Of a stretch of 64,000 nucleotides of DNA, positions 44,158 to 53,660 are shown in pieces. Source of the DNA: Campylobacter concisus (GTDB taxonomy: Bacteria > Campylobacterota > Campylobacteria > Campylobacterales > Campylobacteraceae); NCBI RefSeq assembly GCF_003048835.2, contig NZ_CP060705.1:992001-1056000 (forward strand), in the 5' to 3' direction. How positions within the stretch are numbered: the stretch's first letter is position 1; each line of letters opens with the position of its first letter. The translations under genes were made by a program, and so were the position numbers. The notes beneath the pieces are model-generated. The model saw only the letters and a list, made by a program, of their open reading frames with translations. It was not told where the DNA came from and did no database searches.

Positions 44158-45169
44158 AAAGAGTTCTAGCTTTGCTAGCAGGGTTGATAAATTTTGGAGC
44201 GAGCTTGGTAAAAATTTAGACGTCATCAAGCGTAATTTAGAGGATAAAAATTACGAAACTGCAAGTAAAATGACTGAGGAGGCGCTAAATTTATGTTTAG
44301 TCGATCCAACTTTTATGATAGGTCTTGTTGATGGCAAGATCGATCTAGTGCTAACACCAGAAGGGATGAAATATAGGCTTTTTTGGCTTAAATTTACCAA
44401 ATCACGCATGCCAAAAGAGTATGAGGCAAAACTTACTTGCACACTTGGCAAACCACGTGCACCGCGCGAAGTAGCCACTATACAAATGTATGGCGTGAGT
44501 GTTGATGCAAACGAGGTCATGGTCTATGCAAATTTTGAAGAAAAAAGCGTGGATATGTGCCTATACAACGAGACTTTGAGTAAGCTAAAAAGTGAAGATG
44601 AAAACAAGGCCTACACGCTAGCTTTCATACTTTGTGACAACGTTGTTGGCGAGACAGCGATGATAAACACGCTTGGCGACTTTGAGATCGTAGATGAGCC
44701 AAGAGAGAAAGGCGTCGCGCTTACCGACTTTGCCGATCTTATAGATGATAAATTTGGCAAAGAAGCCTCGAGTGAGCCGCTAAAGCAGTTTAGCTTTTAC
44801 GAGCTTGAGCCTCGCTCAGACGAGCTAAGAGACGATGTTTTTATGGGATATACAAGCCTAATCTCACTGCTAAATGAATACTATGACGGCAAAAGCGATA
44901 TCTATAATGAAGCTTATGAGCTTGGTATAAATTTCTGCTTTTTAGTATTGTATCACGGCGGCGACGTGCAGTTTGGCGTTGATAGCAAAACTAAGATAGA
45001 AGATGAGCTTGAAACTAGCACTTTTTGCGAGGGCATGGGTGCAGCGACTGGCACTAAGCACTCTTATGTTGATCTTATCTGCTTTGATAAAGACGAGCTT
45101 GAAAAGGCTGTTAGCAAATTTAGCAAAGAGCTTGATATCAAGATAGAAATTTGCGAATTTAAACGCTAG
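44144..45169 (+). CDS. Cytosolic protein of unknown function coupled to the phosphatase
   Basis: 341 residues from the ATG at 44144 with AAGGATAAAG upstream; an in-frame start 27 bases earlier is less likely. The sequence is acidic, without signal peptide or membrane helix. I recognise no family. It starts within the last codons of the phosphatase gene, so the two are made together and may act together. A perfect 10-bp hairpin follows its stop. Confidence 0.7.
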   Translation: MWFSKKSSSFASRVDKFWSELGKNLDVIKRNLEDKNYETASKMTEEALNLCLVDPTFMIGLVDGKIDLVLTPEGMKYRLFWLKFTKSRMPKEYEAKLTCTLGKPRAPREVATIQMYGVSVDANEVMVYANFEEKSVDMCLYNETLSKLKSEDENKAYTLAFILCDNVVGETAMINTLGDFEIVDEPREKGVALTDFADLIDDKFGKEASSEPLKQFSFYELEPRSDELRDDVFMGYTSLISLLNEYYDGKSDIYNEAYELGINFCFLVLYHGGDVQFGVDSKTKIEDELETSTFCEGMGAATGTKHSYVDLICFDKDELEKAVSKFSKELDIKIEICEFKR

Positions 45170-45203
45170 ATACATAAAATTTCACATAAAATATTACATA
45201 TTC

Positions 45204-45237
45204 TGCTAGCTGGTAAATTTAAAATCGCCAGCTAGCA
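45204..45237. terminator. Bidirectional hairpin between convergent genes
   Basis: TGCTAGCTGG and CCAGCTAGCA form a perfect 10-bp stem with a 14-base AT-rich loop between two convergent genes. It could end transcription from both sides, although U tracts are weak. Confidence 0.65.
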
Positions 45238-45243
45238 ATAAAT

Positions 45244-46065
45244 TTATCCTTTAAATTTAGAGCTGTTTGAGAGATAAGCGCAAAATTTAAGCCCATATAA
45301 AAAGATGATCCATGAGATGTAGATCCACACAAAGAAGAAAAGCACAGCTGAAAACGAACCATAGACGCTTAGATATGTTTTGTTGTAAAGGACGTAATAG
45401 ACAAAGGCTGACTTGCCAAGATACCAAACGAGCGATGCTGCAAACGAGCTAAAAAACGCGCTTTTAAATTTTATCTCGTCATTTACAGAGATGAGATATG
45501 TGACACAAAATATAACCCAGATGATGAGATATGGCACGATACTTAAGAAATTTATCGAGCTTGTGATCACGTTTGAATTTAACATCTCTTGAATGAGACT
45601 TGAGAGATAAAAACTGCCAGCAAGTCCGAGCGGTGCAAGCGTGATGAGCGTCCAGTACGAGCTAAGTGCCGACCAAAAGCCCCTAGCCTTGCTAGCTCTT
45701 GTCACTTTTAAGACTACGTATTCATAATCGCTAAAAAACATAGCCGAAGTAAATATCATCGCCACAAAGCCAACTATGCCTAAATTTCCGCTATTTTGGA
45801 GGAAATTTTGCAAGTAGTTTGAGATGATCTCTTGGTTACTTGGCAAAAGAGCTGAGAAGACAAAGTCCTGAATTTTGGCGTAATAATCCTCAAAGCTAGG
45901 CAGTTTTGTAAAGATAGAAAACGATATAAGAAGTATAGGTATGATCGATAAGATCGTGTGAAAACTAAGGCTTGCTGCGTAGTGAAAGAGCTCTTTGTCC
46001 TTAAGAGCAGCTAGCAAATTTAAACCACTCTTTAAATCGCTCTTGCTTAAGGACAAACGGCTCAT
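45244..46065 (-). CDS. YihY/BrkB-family inner membrane protein
   Basis: 273 residues with six predicted helices. Family features are AASLSFHTILSIIPILLIS (about 30-48), the EYVVLKVTRASKARGFWSAL loop, and the YGSFSAVLFFFVWIYISWI end. Once called RNase BN, the family is now regarded as membrane proteins of unclear function. It lies 3 bases after the PgbA_N-type gene. Confidence 0.88.
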   Translation of the reverse strand: MSRLSLSKSDLKSGLNLLAALKDKELFHYAASLSFHTILSIIPILLISFSIFTKLPSFEDYYAKIQDFVFSALLPSNQEIISNYLQNFLQNSGNLGIVGFVAMIFTSAMFFSDYEYVVLKVTRASKARGFWSALSSYWTLITLAPLGLAGSFYLSSLIQEMLNSNVITSSINFLSIVPYLIIWVIFCVTYLISVNDEIKFKSAFFSSFAASLVWYLGKSAFVYYVLYNKTYLSVYGSFSAVLFFFVWIYISWIIFLYGLKFCAYLSNSSKFKG

Positions 46066-46068
46066 TTA

Positions 46069-46791
46069 TCAGTTATCTTCTTCGAAAAGTTTTTCGTAGT
46101 GAGCGTCGTAGTTGTTGATGTGCTCACTATTTAGCTTCCAAAACACAGTGTCTATGTCACTAACTCTTGTATAAAATGGTAGTTGATAATACTCAACTTC
46201 GCCAGTTTTAAACTCTTTTAGCACCTTAAAGCTTTGGCAATCAGCAAAAACGCTTCTGCCATCCATCGCGACAAAGATAAGACCAGCTGCACTTTGAGCG
46301 CACATCTTTCTAAAGTCGTCTCTGCTTGGATTTGGCTTGTATTCGTAGCTCAAGTATGCTCCAACAAGATCTGGGTGGATAAATATCATATTAGGAAATG
46401 CGCCCAAAACCTCTTCATAAATTTCTTTATTTGGCACGACGATTAGCGAGCGGTTATAAAGGTAGTTTAGCACGACTATATCGCCACTTGTAGGTGCGAT
46501 GCCAGGGAGTGGAAGAGCCTTTTGCTCGAGCAGGTCAAACACCTCAAATCTAACCTTCGCAAAGCCGGCATTTTTAGAGACAACGCTCACTCTTGCGATG
46601 ATAGAACTATCAGTGTCAAATTTATGAAGCACAACACCGCTTGATCCGATCAAAATTTCAGGACTATCAACTATCGTTGCCGTGCCGTCACTCTCGACGC
46701 TAATAAGAGGAGTTCTATACTCATTTAAAGAAAAATCAGCCCCAAAAGCAAAGCCAAAAAACAGCGATAAAATCACGATTATACGTTTCAA
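46069..46791 (-). CDS. Exported protein with plasminogen-binding PgbA N-terminal-like domain
   Basis: 240 residues. The signal peptide is MKRIIVILSLFFGFAFGADF. The mature part (YRTPLISVESDGTATIVDSP, SGVVLHKFDTDSSIIARVSV, NRSLIVVPNKEIYEEVL) matches my memory of the PGBA_N domain found in Helicobacter and Campylobacter. The Lys-rich C-terminal tail that binds plasminogen in H. pylori PgbA is absent, so the host-binding role is doubtful here. It is co-transcribed with the YihY gene. Confidence 0.7.
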   Translation of the reverse strand: MKRIIVILSLFFGFAFGADFSLNEYRTPLISVESDGTATIVDSPEILIGSSGVVLHKFDTDSSIIARVSVVSKNAGFAKVRFEVFDLLEQKALPLPGIAPTSGDIVVLNYLYNRSLIVVPNKEIYEEVLGAFPNMIFIHPDLVGAYLSYEYKPNPSRDDFRKMCAQSAAGLIFVAMDGRSVFADCQSFKVLKEFKTGEVEYYQLPFYTRVSDIDTVFWKLNSEHINNYDAHYEKLFEEDN

Positions 46792-46905
46792 AAATATCTC
46801 CTAAGTTTAAATTTTTAGAGCGATTATAGCCTAAAATGCTTTATCTTTTGCAAAATTAAAGCAAGTTTTAGTTAAAATCCCCTCCAGCTTTTTAAAAGGA
46901 TATCG

Positions 46906-48075
46906 ATGCCTCGTATATTTGTGATTTTTGCAATATTATGTATAAATTTATATGCCATAAAACCAACTGTCGATGAGCTTAGTTGGCCAAATGGCAGCAG
47001 CTTTTTAAATTTCCTTGAAACAAATAAAATCCCACTTTCACTTTACTACAACCTAGCAAGCGAAGATCAAGAGCTAACAGAAGAGATCATCGCTGGCACA
47101 AAATATCAAATTTACAAAGACGATAACGGCGAGGTTAAACAAGCTCTCATCCCCGTTAGTGACGAGCTTCAGATACATATTTATAGAGACGACAAGGGTA
47201 AATTTCAGCTTGAGTTTATCCCGATCTTATACCAAAGCGAAGATAAAGTTTTAGCCCTAAAAGTCGATAAATCAGTCTCTGAAGATATCTTTGACTACAC
47301 CGGCTCTGGCACGCTAGCACTTGGTTTTAAAGAGGTTTTTAGCGGCAGCGGGATCGATTTTAAAAAGATAAACAAAGGCGATACGATCGCTATTGTCTAT
47401 AACCAAAAGCTACGCATGGGTCGCTCTTTTGGCACGCCAGAAATTTACGCAGCGATGATAGAAACTAAAAACAAACGCTACGTGATGTATAAATTTGAAG
47501 ATAAATTTTATGATAAAAATGGCAAGAAAAATGACAAATTTTTGCTCGTTCGCCCTCTTGCAAACGCTAGGATCACATCAAATTTCACTCTAAAAAGATG
47601 GCATCCGATCCTTCAAAGATATAGAGCGCACCTTGGAGTTGATTACGGTGCTCCAAAAGGCACACCGATCAAGGCTGCAGGCGATGGCACGGTCAAATTT
47701 GTCGGTCAAAAGAGTGGTTATGGCAGAACCGTCATCATCTCTCACGCTGGCGGCTACGAGACACTTTATGCCCACCTAAACGGCTTTGCAAAGGGCATAA
47801 GAAGCGGTCTTAAAGTAAAACAAGGCACGCTAATAGCATACGTTGGCACAAGCGGCATGAGCACTGGCCCACACTTGCACTTTGGCCTCTATCTAGGTGG
47901 CAAGCCGATCAATCCAGAAAGTGCCATCAAGGTCGTAAAAAATATAGAAGATAAAAAAGAGTCGGCTAAATTTAAAGCAGTCATAAATAGAAATGATGAG
48001 CTGATAAGACAAGCTCTAAGCAATGACAAAGAGTATCACAAGGTGGAATTTTTCCCTAACGTAATAGATTTTTAA
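46906..48075 (+). CDS. M23 peptidoglycan peptidase (Csd3/HdpA/Pgp3-like)
   Basis: 389 residues. The signal peptide is MPRIFVIFAILCINLYA, followed by two N-terminal regulatory domains (about 20-215). The LytM/M23 domain starts at about 225, with zinc ligands in HLGVDYG (His, Asp) and the catalytic and third ligands in TLYAHL and GPHLHFGLY. Homologues in H. pylori (Csd3) and C. jejuni trim peptide crosslinks and set helical cell shape. The ATG has AAAGGATATCG upstream. Confidence 0.88.
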   Translation: MPRIFVIFAILCINLYAIKPTVDELSWPNGSSFLNFLETNKIPLSLYYNLASEDQELTEEIIAGTKYQIYKDDNGEVKQALIPVSDELQIHIYRDDKGKFQLEFIPILYQSEDKVLALKVDKSVSEDIFDYTGSGTLALGFKEVFSGSGIDFKKINKGDTIAIVYNQKLRMGRSFGTPEIYAAMIETKNKRYVMYKFEDKFYDKNGKKNDKFLLVRPLANARITSNFTLKRWHPILQRYRAHLGVDYGAPKGTPIKAAGDGTVKFVGQKSGYGRTVIISHAGGYETLYAHLNGFAKGIRSGLKVKQGTLIAYVGTSGMSTGPHLHFGLYLGGKPINPESAIKVVKNIEDKKESAKFKAVINRNDELIRQALSNDKEYHKVEFFPNVIDF

Positions 48076-48084
48076 AGGTAAAAC

Positions 48085-49452
48085 TTGAGCCAAGAACTAG
48101 AAGAAGCAAAAGAGCTGATAGATCAGCACTTAGATGAAAATTTAGAAGACGGCGAGCTCTCTGCTTACGAGCTTGCCCAGCATCTTAAAACACTTAAAAA
48201 GCACGATGAAGAGCTTTTTGCCAAGTACCTTGAAAAGCTAGATCCTGAAATTTTGGGTGATGTGGCGATAGAGTTACCTGATCACATGCTAAAAGACGTG
48301 ATCGACACGCTCCCAGCTGAAAAGATCGTAGAAGCGCTTGAAGAGCTAGAGAGTGACGATGCGACAGACCTACTTCAATATATCGAGGATATCGATGAGG
48401 ACAAGGCTAGAGAGCTTTTTAACGAGCTAGATAAAGAAAATCAAAACGAAATTTTAAGACTTAGAAGCTATGACGAAGATAGAGCTGGTGCGCACATGCA
48501 AACAGAGCTATTTTCAGCTCATCTTGAAGAGAAGCTTGGCAGCGCAGTCGCAAGACTAAGACAAGAGAAGCAAGAAGGCAAACTAGAAAACGTCTCACAG
48601 CTTTTCATCATCGATAAAAATAGCATCTTGCAATACGCTATCCCGCTTGAAGATCTCATTCTATTTGACTTTACAAAGACGCTAAAACAAAATATCGAAT
48701 CAACCCAGATCGACCACTACAAGCCTCACATGGCAAACGATATGGATCTCATGCAAGATGTCGCTGATATGTTTCAAGAGTACGATCTAAACGTTATCGC
48801 AGTTACAAGTAGCACTGGAATTTTGCTAGGTCGTATCACGTATGATGATATCCACGACTACATCCAAGAGAGCGCAACAGAGCAAATTTATAACCTAGCT
48901 GGCGTTGATGACGAGTCAGAAGAGGACGATACGCTATTTAAAGCTGGTCGTGGCCGTGCGGTTTGGCTTGGTGTAAATTTACTAACAGCACTTTTTAGCT
49001 CATCTATCATCGGACTTTTTGATGAGACGATCGCAGCTTACGTCGCACTTGCCGTTTTGATGCCAATAGTTGCTTCAATGGGTGGCAACACTGGCACGCA
49101 AGCACTTGCCGTTACGGTTCGTCGTTTGGCACTTGGCGAGATAGAATTTAAAGATGCAAAGAGCGTTTTAAAGCGTGAGGTGACGATCTCACTCGTAAAT
49201 GGCCTCATCTTTGGCGCTATCATGGGCGTCATAGCCGCTGTTTGGTTTGATAAAGGCATGCTTGGTGTGGTTATTAGCCTTAGTATGGTTACAAATTTAT
49301 TCTTTGCTGGCTTTTTTGGCACGATCATACCTTTGACGCTAAGGCGCTTTAACATCGATCCTGCCGTTGGCTCGGCGGTCATTCTTACTACATTTACTGA
49401 TGCGATAGGATTTTTTAGCTTTTTAGGACTTGCAAAATGGATACTACTATAA
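48085..49452 (+). CDS. mgtE: Magnesium transporter MgtE
   Basis: 455 residues. The TTG start has AAAGGTAAAAC upstream. The acidic MgtE N domain is at about 1-125, two CBS modules at about 135-265 and five membrane helices at 285-455. The channel region is VLMPIVASMGGNTGTQALAV, the family signature. Magnesium bound between the cytoplasmic domains closes the pore. It overlaps the Nudix gene by 16 bases. Confidence 0.95.
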   Translation: MSQELEEAKELIDQHLDENLEDGELSAYELAQHLKTLKKHDEELFAKYLEKLDPEILGDVAIELPDHMLKDVIDTLPAEKIVEALEELESDDATDLLQYIEDIDEDKARELFNELDKENQNEILRLRSYDEDRAGAHMQTELFSAHLEEKLGSAVARLRQEKQEGKLENVSQLFIIDKNSILQYAIPLEDLILFDFTKTLKQNIESTQIDHYKPHMANDMDLMQDVADMFQEYDLNVIAVTSSTGILLGRITYDDIHDYIQESATEQIYNLAGVDDESEEDDTLFKAGRGRAVWLGVNLLTALFSSSIIGLFDETIAAYVALAVLMPIVASMGGNTGTQALAVTVRRLALGEIEFKDAKSVLKREVTISLVNGLIFGAIMGVIAAVWFDKGMLGVVISLSMVTNLFFAGFFGTIIPLTLRRFNIDPAVGSAVILTTFTDAIGFFSFLGLAKWILL

Positions 49453-50021
49453 CAAATTTAGAAATTTTACCTCTTGGTGAGTCAAAATACCTAAAGCCAT
49501 TTAAGATGAAATTTAAACAAAATGGCATGCAAAGAGACTGGGACTGCGTCAAAGTGATGAATAGCGTCAGTATATTTTTATATCACGAGCAAAAAGATGC
49601 ATTTTTGTTTGTCAAGCAGTTTCGCCCAGCTGTCTGGTACTCGCAAGAAAAAGAAGGCATCAAAACAAACGAGCAAGGCTTTACTTATGAGCTTTGCGCA
49701 GGGCTTATGGATAAGGGACTAAGCGAGGAGCAGACCGCTAGAGAAGAGGCGGTCGAAGAGGTCGGATACGAGCTAAAAGAGATGGAGCGCATCACGATGA
49801 CGTATGGCGCTTTTGGCTTTGGTGGCAACATGCAAACGATGTTTTACGCGAAGATCGATGAGAGCATGAAGGTAAATGCAGGCGGTGGCGTAGATGGCGA
49901 GGATATCGAGCTAGTTTTTATAAAACGAGAAGATATGATGAAATTTGCCTTTGACGAGAGCAAGGTCAAGGGCTTTGGGCTCATCTTTGCCTACTTGTGG
50001 TGGGAGAAATTTAAAGGCTAA
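49437..50021 (+). CDS. Nudix hydrolase of the NUDT14 (UDP-sugar diphosphatase) type
   Basis: 194 residues. The N-terminal part KYLKPFKMKFKQNGMQRDWD and FLFVKQFRPAVWY closely recalls NUDT14. The Nudix box is GLMDKGLSEEQTAREEAVEE followed by VGYEL. The box Arg position carries Glu (Lys in NUDT14 as I remember it), a departure from the strict motif. It likely cleaves UDP-glucose or ADP-ribose. Its start lies in the end of mgtE. Confidence 0.85.
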   Translation: MDTTITNLEILPLGESKYLKPFKMKFKQNGMQRDWDCVKVMNSVSIFLYHEQKDAFLFVKQFRPAVWYSQEKEGIKTNEQGFTYELCAGLMDKGLSEEQTAREEAVEEVGYELKEMERITMTYGAFGFGGNMQTMFYAKIDESMKVNAGGGVDGEDIELVFIKREDMMKFAFDESKVKGFGLIFAYLWWEKFKG

Positions 50022-50098
50022 AAAGAGACCTTTTTGATAAGCGCAAAGACAACGACCGCCACAACAAAAATGCCAACTAATATAATATAATCCGACAT
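50018..50098 (-). CDS. Possible 26-residue single-span membrane peptide
   Basis: ATG at 50098 to TAG at 50018. The product begins MSDYIILVGIFVVAVVVFAL and ends IKKVSF: one perfect membrane helix with a basic tail. AAAGGTTTCTT stands directly before the ATG. It is convergent with and overlaps the Nudix stop. Composition and ribosome site argue for a real gene; no homologue is known to me. Confidence 0.45.
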   Translation of the reverse strand: MSDYIILVGIFVVAVVVFALIKKVSF

Positions 50099-50205
50099 AA
50101 GAAACCTTTACGTTTAAAATTTGCACTATTGTAACTAAATTTTTAACAAAATAAGAACTTTATAACCGCACATATCATAAAATAATCAAAAATTATAAGG
50201 AGAAA

Positions 50206-52302
50206 ATGATGAGCGAAAATGAAACTCTTTTTATCAACCGTGAATTAAGCTGGCTACGCTTTAACTCAAGGGTGCTCGCTCAGTGTGAAAAGGATATACC
50301 TTTACTTGAAAAGCTAAAATTTTTAGCGATCTATATGACAAATTTAGATGAGTTTTACATGATCAGAGTGGCTGGTCTAAAGCAACTTTTCGCAGCTGGA
50401 GTGACGACAAGTAGCAGTGACGGCATGAGTCCGCTCGATCAGCTAAGAGAGATCAGAAAGTATCTGCAAGATGAGCAAAATTTAGTCGAGGCTCACTATA
50501 AAAACACCGTCGATGCGCTTAGCAAAGAGGGTCTTTTTATCAAAAACTACGACGAGCTTGATGATAGCTTAAAGCAAAAATGCGACGAATACTTTTTCTC
50601 AAACATCCTGCCAGTCATCGTCCCTATAGCCGTTGATGCGACCCATCCATTTCCGCACCTAAACAACCTTAGCTTCTCGCTTGCCGTTAAACTTGCTGAC
50701 ATAGAGCATCCTGAAATTTTAAAATACGGCATGATAAGAATTTCAAGAGTTTTGCCAAGATTTACCCAGCCAAGTAGCAACGTTTTTGTGCCGATTGAAA
50801 CGATCGTGCACCGCCACGCAGAAGAAATTTTCCCAGGATATAAGCTTATCAGCTCGGCTGCTTTTAGAGTGACAAGAAACGCTGATATCGTCATCGAAGA
50901 AGAAGAGGCGGATGACTTTATGATGATACTTGAGCAAGGGCTAAAGCTTCGTAGAAAAGGGGCTTTTGTGCGTATGCAGATAGACAAGGATGCAGACGCT
51001 GATATCTTAGAGTTTTTAAATTTTCACATGAAAATTTTTCACAAAGATATCTATTTTTCAAGCATCCCGCTCACACTTAGCTCTCTTTGGGAGATAGCTG
51101 GGAGTAAGAACTTCAGCCACCTAGCAAACCCGCCCTACGCCCCAAAAACACTGCCTCCATTTGGCAACGGCATCTCAGTTTTTGACGCCATAGACAAAGA
51201 GGATGTGCTGCTAGTTCATCCATTTGAGAGCTTTGATCCAGTCGTTAGCTTTATAAGAGAAGCGAGCAAAGACCCAAAAGTGATCTCGATACGCATGACA
51301 CTTTACAGGGTCGATAAAAACTCGCCGATCATTCAAAGTCTAATAGACGCTGCAAGCGACGGTAAGCAAGTAACCGTGATGGTCGAGCTAAAAGCTAGGT
51401 TTGATGAAGAAAATAACTTGCACTGGGCAAAGGCACTTGAAGATGCTGGCGCGCACGTGATATATGGCATCACAGGCTTTAAAGTCCATGCAAAAGTTAG
51501 CCAAGTGATCCGCCAGATCGGCGATAAACTTAAATTTTACATGCACTTTGGCACTGGCAACTACAATGGCAGCTCGGCAAAAATTTACACTGACGTGAGC
51601 CTATTTACGAGCAAAGAGGAATTTAGCCAAGATACGACCTCGTTTTTTCACATCCTTTCAGGATATAACAAAAACCGACGTCTAAACGCCCTTAGCATGT
51701 CGCCCTTTCAGATAAAAGAGCGCATCATCGAAAAGATAAGAGTGGAGGCTAGCAAAGGCAGCGAGGGCAGGATCATCGCTAAGATGAACGCACTAATAGA
51801 CGAAGACGTGATAAATGAGCTTAGCCGCGCCTCAAATGCAGGCGTAAAGATCGATCTCATCGTTCGCGGTGTGTGCGGACTAAGACCAGGTGTAAAAGGC
51901 AAAAGCGAAAACATCAGAGTTCGCTCGATCATCGGCAAATACTTAGAGCACGCTAGAATTTTATATTTTAAACACGCCGATCCAAAAATTTACATCTCAA
52001 GTGCTGACTGGATGCCACGAAATTTAGAGCGCCGCTTGGAGCTCATGACACCTATCTTTGAGCCAAGACTTCAAGAGAGGCTGCTTGAAATTTTAGAGCT
52101 TCAACTAAGCGATAATGACTTAGCATTTGAGCTACAAAGCAGCGGCGAATACGCAAAAGTAGCTAGACGCGATGGCGAAAAAGTGATCTCTTGCCATGAA
52201 ATTTTAGAAAACTACATCTCTAAAATTTATAAATCCGTCAAGAAAGACACCGACAAAGCCAAAGCAGATATGCTTGCGAGCAAGCTTTTAAAAGAGAGCT
52301 AA
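50206..52302 (+). CDS. ppk: Polyphosphate kinase 1
   Basis: 698 residues, full length. The N domain [16 protein letters not shown] is at about 6-21. The catalytic part has the HAKVSQVI histidine (near 426), [15 protein letters not shown], the second HxK region near 588 ([20 protein letters not shown]) and conserved [10 protein letters not shown]. It makes polyphosphate from ATP. Campylobacter uses polyphosphate in stress survival. AAGGAGAAA precedes a double ATG. Confidence 0.96.
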   Translation: MMSENETLFINRELSWLRFNSRVLAQCEKDIPLLEKLKFLAIYMTNLDEFYMIRVAGLKQLFAAGVTTSSSDGMSPLDQLREIRKYLQDEQNLVEAHYKNTVDALSKEGLFIKNYDELDDSLKQKCDEYFFSNILPVIVPIAVDATHPFPHLNNLSFSLAVKLADIEHPEILKYGMIRISRVLPRFTQPSSNVFVPIETIVHRHAEEIFPGYKLISSAAFRVTRNADIVIEEEEADDFMMILEQGLKLRRKGAFVRMQIDKDADADILEFLNFHMKIFHKDIYFSSIPLTLSSLWEIAGSKNFSHLANPPYAPKTLPPFGNGISVFDAIDKEDVLLVHPFESFDPVVSFIREASKDPKVISIRMTLYRVDKNSPIIQSLIDAASDGKQVTVMVELKARFDEENNLHWAKALEDAGAHVIYGITGFKVHAKVSQVIRQIGDKLKFYMHFGTGNYNGSSAKIYTDVSLFTSKEEFSQDTTSFFHILSGYNKNRRLNALSMSPFQIKERIIEKIRVEASKGSEGRIIAKMNALIDEDVINELSRASNAGVKIDLIVRGVCGLRPGVKGKSENIRVRSIIGKYLEHARILYFKHADPKIYISSADWMPRNLERRLELMTPIFEPRLQERLLEILELQLSDNDLAFELQSSGEYAKVARRDGEKVISCHEILENYISKIYKSVKKDTDKAKADMLASKLLKES

Positions 52303-52307
52303 AAGAT

Positions 52308-52344
52308 AAATGGCTTTTAAATTTAAGTTTAGAAGCCATTTTTA
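52308..52344 (+). terminator. Terminator after ppk
   Basis: AAATGGCTT and AAGCCATTT form a perfect 9-bp stem with a 16-base loop, and the second arm runs into TTTTT. It lies 5 bases after the ppk stop. The rest of the gap up to 52559 is AT-rich leader for the next gene. Confidence 0.8.
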
Positions 52345-52559
52345 CTATAAATCATAAATATTAAATTCAAATTTTTAAAATTTCATATACTTTAAATTTA
52401 CATTCTAAATCTCTATAATGCTAACTTTTATCGCATAATAATTTTTATATATAAATTACTCATAAAATTTCATAATTAATTATCAAATTTTATATTTTAA
52501 ATATTACATAAGCATAGGCGTTATAATATTTAAACAAATTCCAAATCAAAGGAGGCTTT

Positions 52560-53192
52560 ATGAAAGAGAGTAGTGATACTAAAAAACTCGTCATCGGTAC
52601 GATCACACTTGCAATTGCGATCGTTTTCTTCGGAGGTTTTTTACAAAACACCTATGGTGGCATCTTTGACTTTAGCAAACTTGCTGGTCAATTTCCAGAA
52701 TGGTTTAAAACAGGAAGCGGCACTAGCGCAAAAGGCGGCTTTTTATTTGCCCTTAGCCTTGCTCCTGCCGTCATGCTCGCACTTGGTTTTGTCGCTATTT
52801 TTGAGAAATACCATGCGCTTTACGCAGCTTCAAGACTGCTAACGCCTGTACTAAAGCCACTTATTGGCATACCGGGATGTTGCTCTATCTCTTTGATAGC
52901 AAGCACACAAAGCACCGACGCAGGTAGCTCAACGGCTAAATTTTTGCGCCAAGATGGCCTCATCACACACAAAGAGCTTCTCATCTTTGCAGCCTTTCAG
53001 TTTAGCGCTGGTGCGATGATCACAAATTTCTTATCTTCATTTGCACCGGTTTTACTTGTGACTGACAAAGCTGGCAACACAGCCCCTGCTACCATAGCTA
53101 TGGTGCTTGGTATCGTCTTTGTCTTTAAAATTTTGGGAGCAAATTTGATGAGACTTTATGTCAAAAAATTTGTCAAAGATGATGAGGAGTAA
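52560..53192 (+). CDS. Gate-domain (nucleoside recognition) membrane protein, YjiH-like
   Basis: 210 residues with about five helices. It has the Gate-domain run LKPLIGIPGCCSISLIAST followed by QSTDAGSSTAKFLRQDGLI. Homologues occur as pairs (YjiH and YjiG; SpmA and SpmB) and are of unknown transport function. It is first of a three-gene operon with a second Gate protein and an M20 peptidase, so a peptide or amino-acid derivative might be the cargo. That is inference. Confidence 0.8.
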   Translation: MKESSDTKKLVIGTITLAIAIVFFGGFLQNTYGGIFDFSKLAGQFPEWFKTGSGTSAKGGFLFALSLAPAVMLALGFVAIFEKYHALYAASRLLTPVLKPLIGIPGCCSISLIASTQSTDAGSSTAKFLRQDGLITHKELLIFAAFQFSAGAMITNFLSSFAPVLLVTDKAGNTAPATIAMVLGIVFVFKILGANLMRLYVKKFVKDDEE

Positions 53193-53195
53193 GAG

Positions 53196-53651
53196 ATGAC
53201 TGAAAATAAACTAATAACCGACGTATTTGTAGAGGGCGCTAGAAAAGGCTGGGACATCGCTGTAAAAAACACCATCCCAAACGTGCTTATGGCATTTGTC
53301 ATCATCCACATCTTAAAAGTATCTGGCGCGCTTAGCGTGATAGGCAAATTTCTAGGATTTATCATGCTCCCACTTGGTCTTCCAGGTGAGTCCATAGCCG
53401 TTTTCATGGCTGCATTTTTGAGCTGGGGCGGCTCAGCAGGCGTGCTAGTCGCACTTGTGGGAGATGGTACGCTAAACGCAAACGATATCGCTGTCTTGCT
53501 CCCTGGCATGGCGCTAGTTGGCTCGACTGTGCAGTACATGGGACGAGTTCTAGGCGTGCTTGAAGTACCAGGCAGACACTATCTCGTACTTTTTGGAATT
53601 TGCATCCTAAATGCCTATTTAGCGATGTTTGTGATGAGCTTACTCGTATAA
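53196..53651 (+). CDS. Gate-domain membrane protein, YjiG-like partner
   Basis: 151 residues with four helices. The Gate-type stretch is FLSWGGSAGVLVALVGDGTL, followed by LPGMALVGSTVQYMGRVLGV. It is the short member of the pair, 3 bases after the longer one, with a GAGGAG site. The two probably form one complex in the inner membrane. Confidence 0.8.
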   Translation: MTENKLITDVFVEGARKGWDIAVKNTIPNVLMAFVIIHILKVSGALSVIGKFLGFIMLPLGLPGESIAVFMAAFLSWGGSAGVLVALVGDGTLNANDIAVLLPGMALVGSTVQYMGRVLGVLEVPGRHYLVLFGICILNAYLAMFVMSLLV

Positions 53652-53660
53652 GGATAAAAG

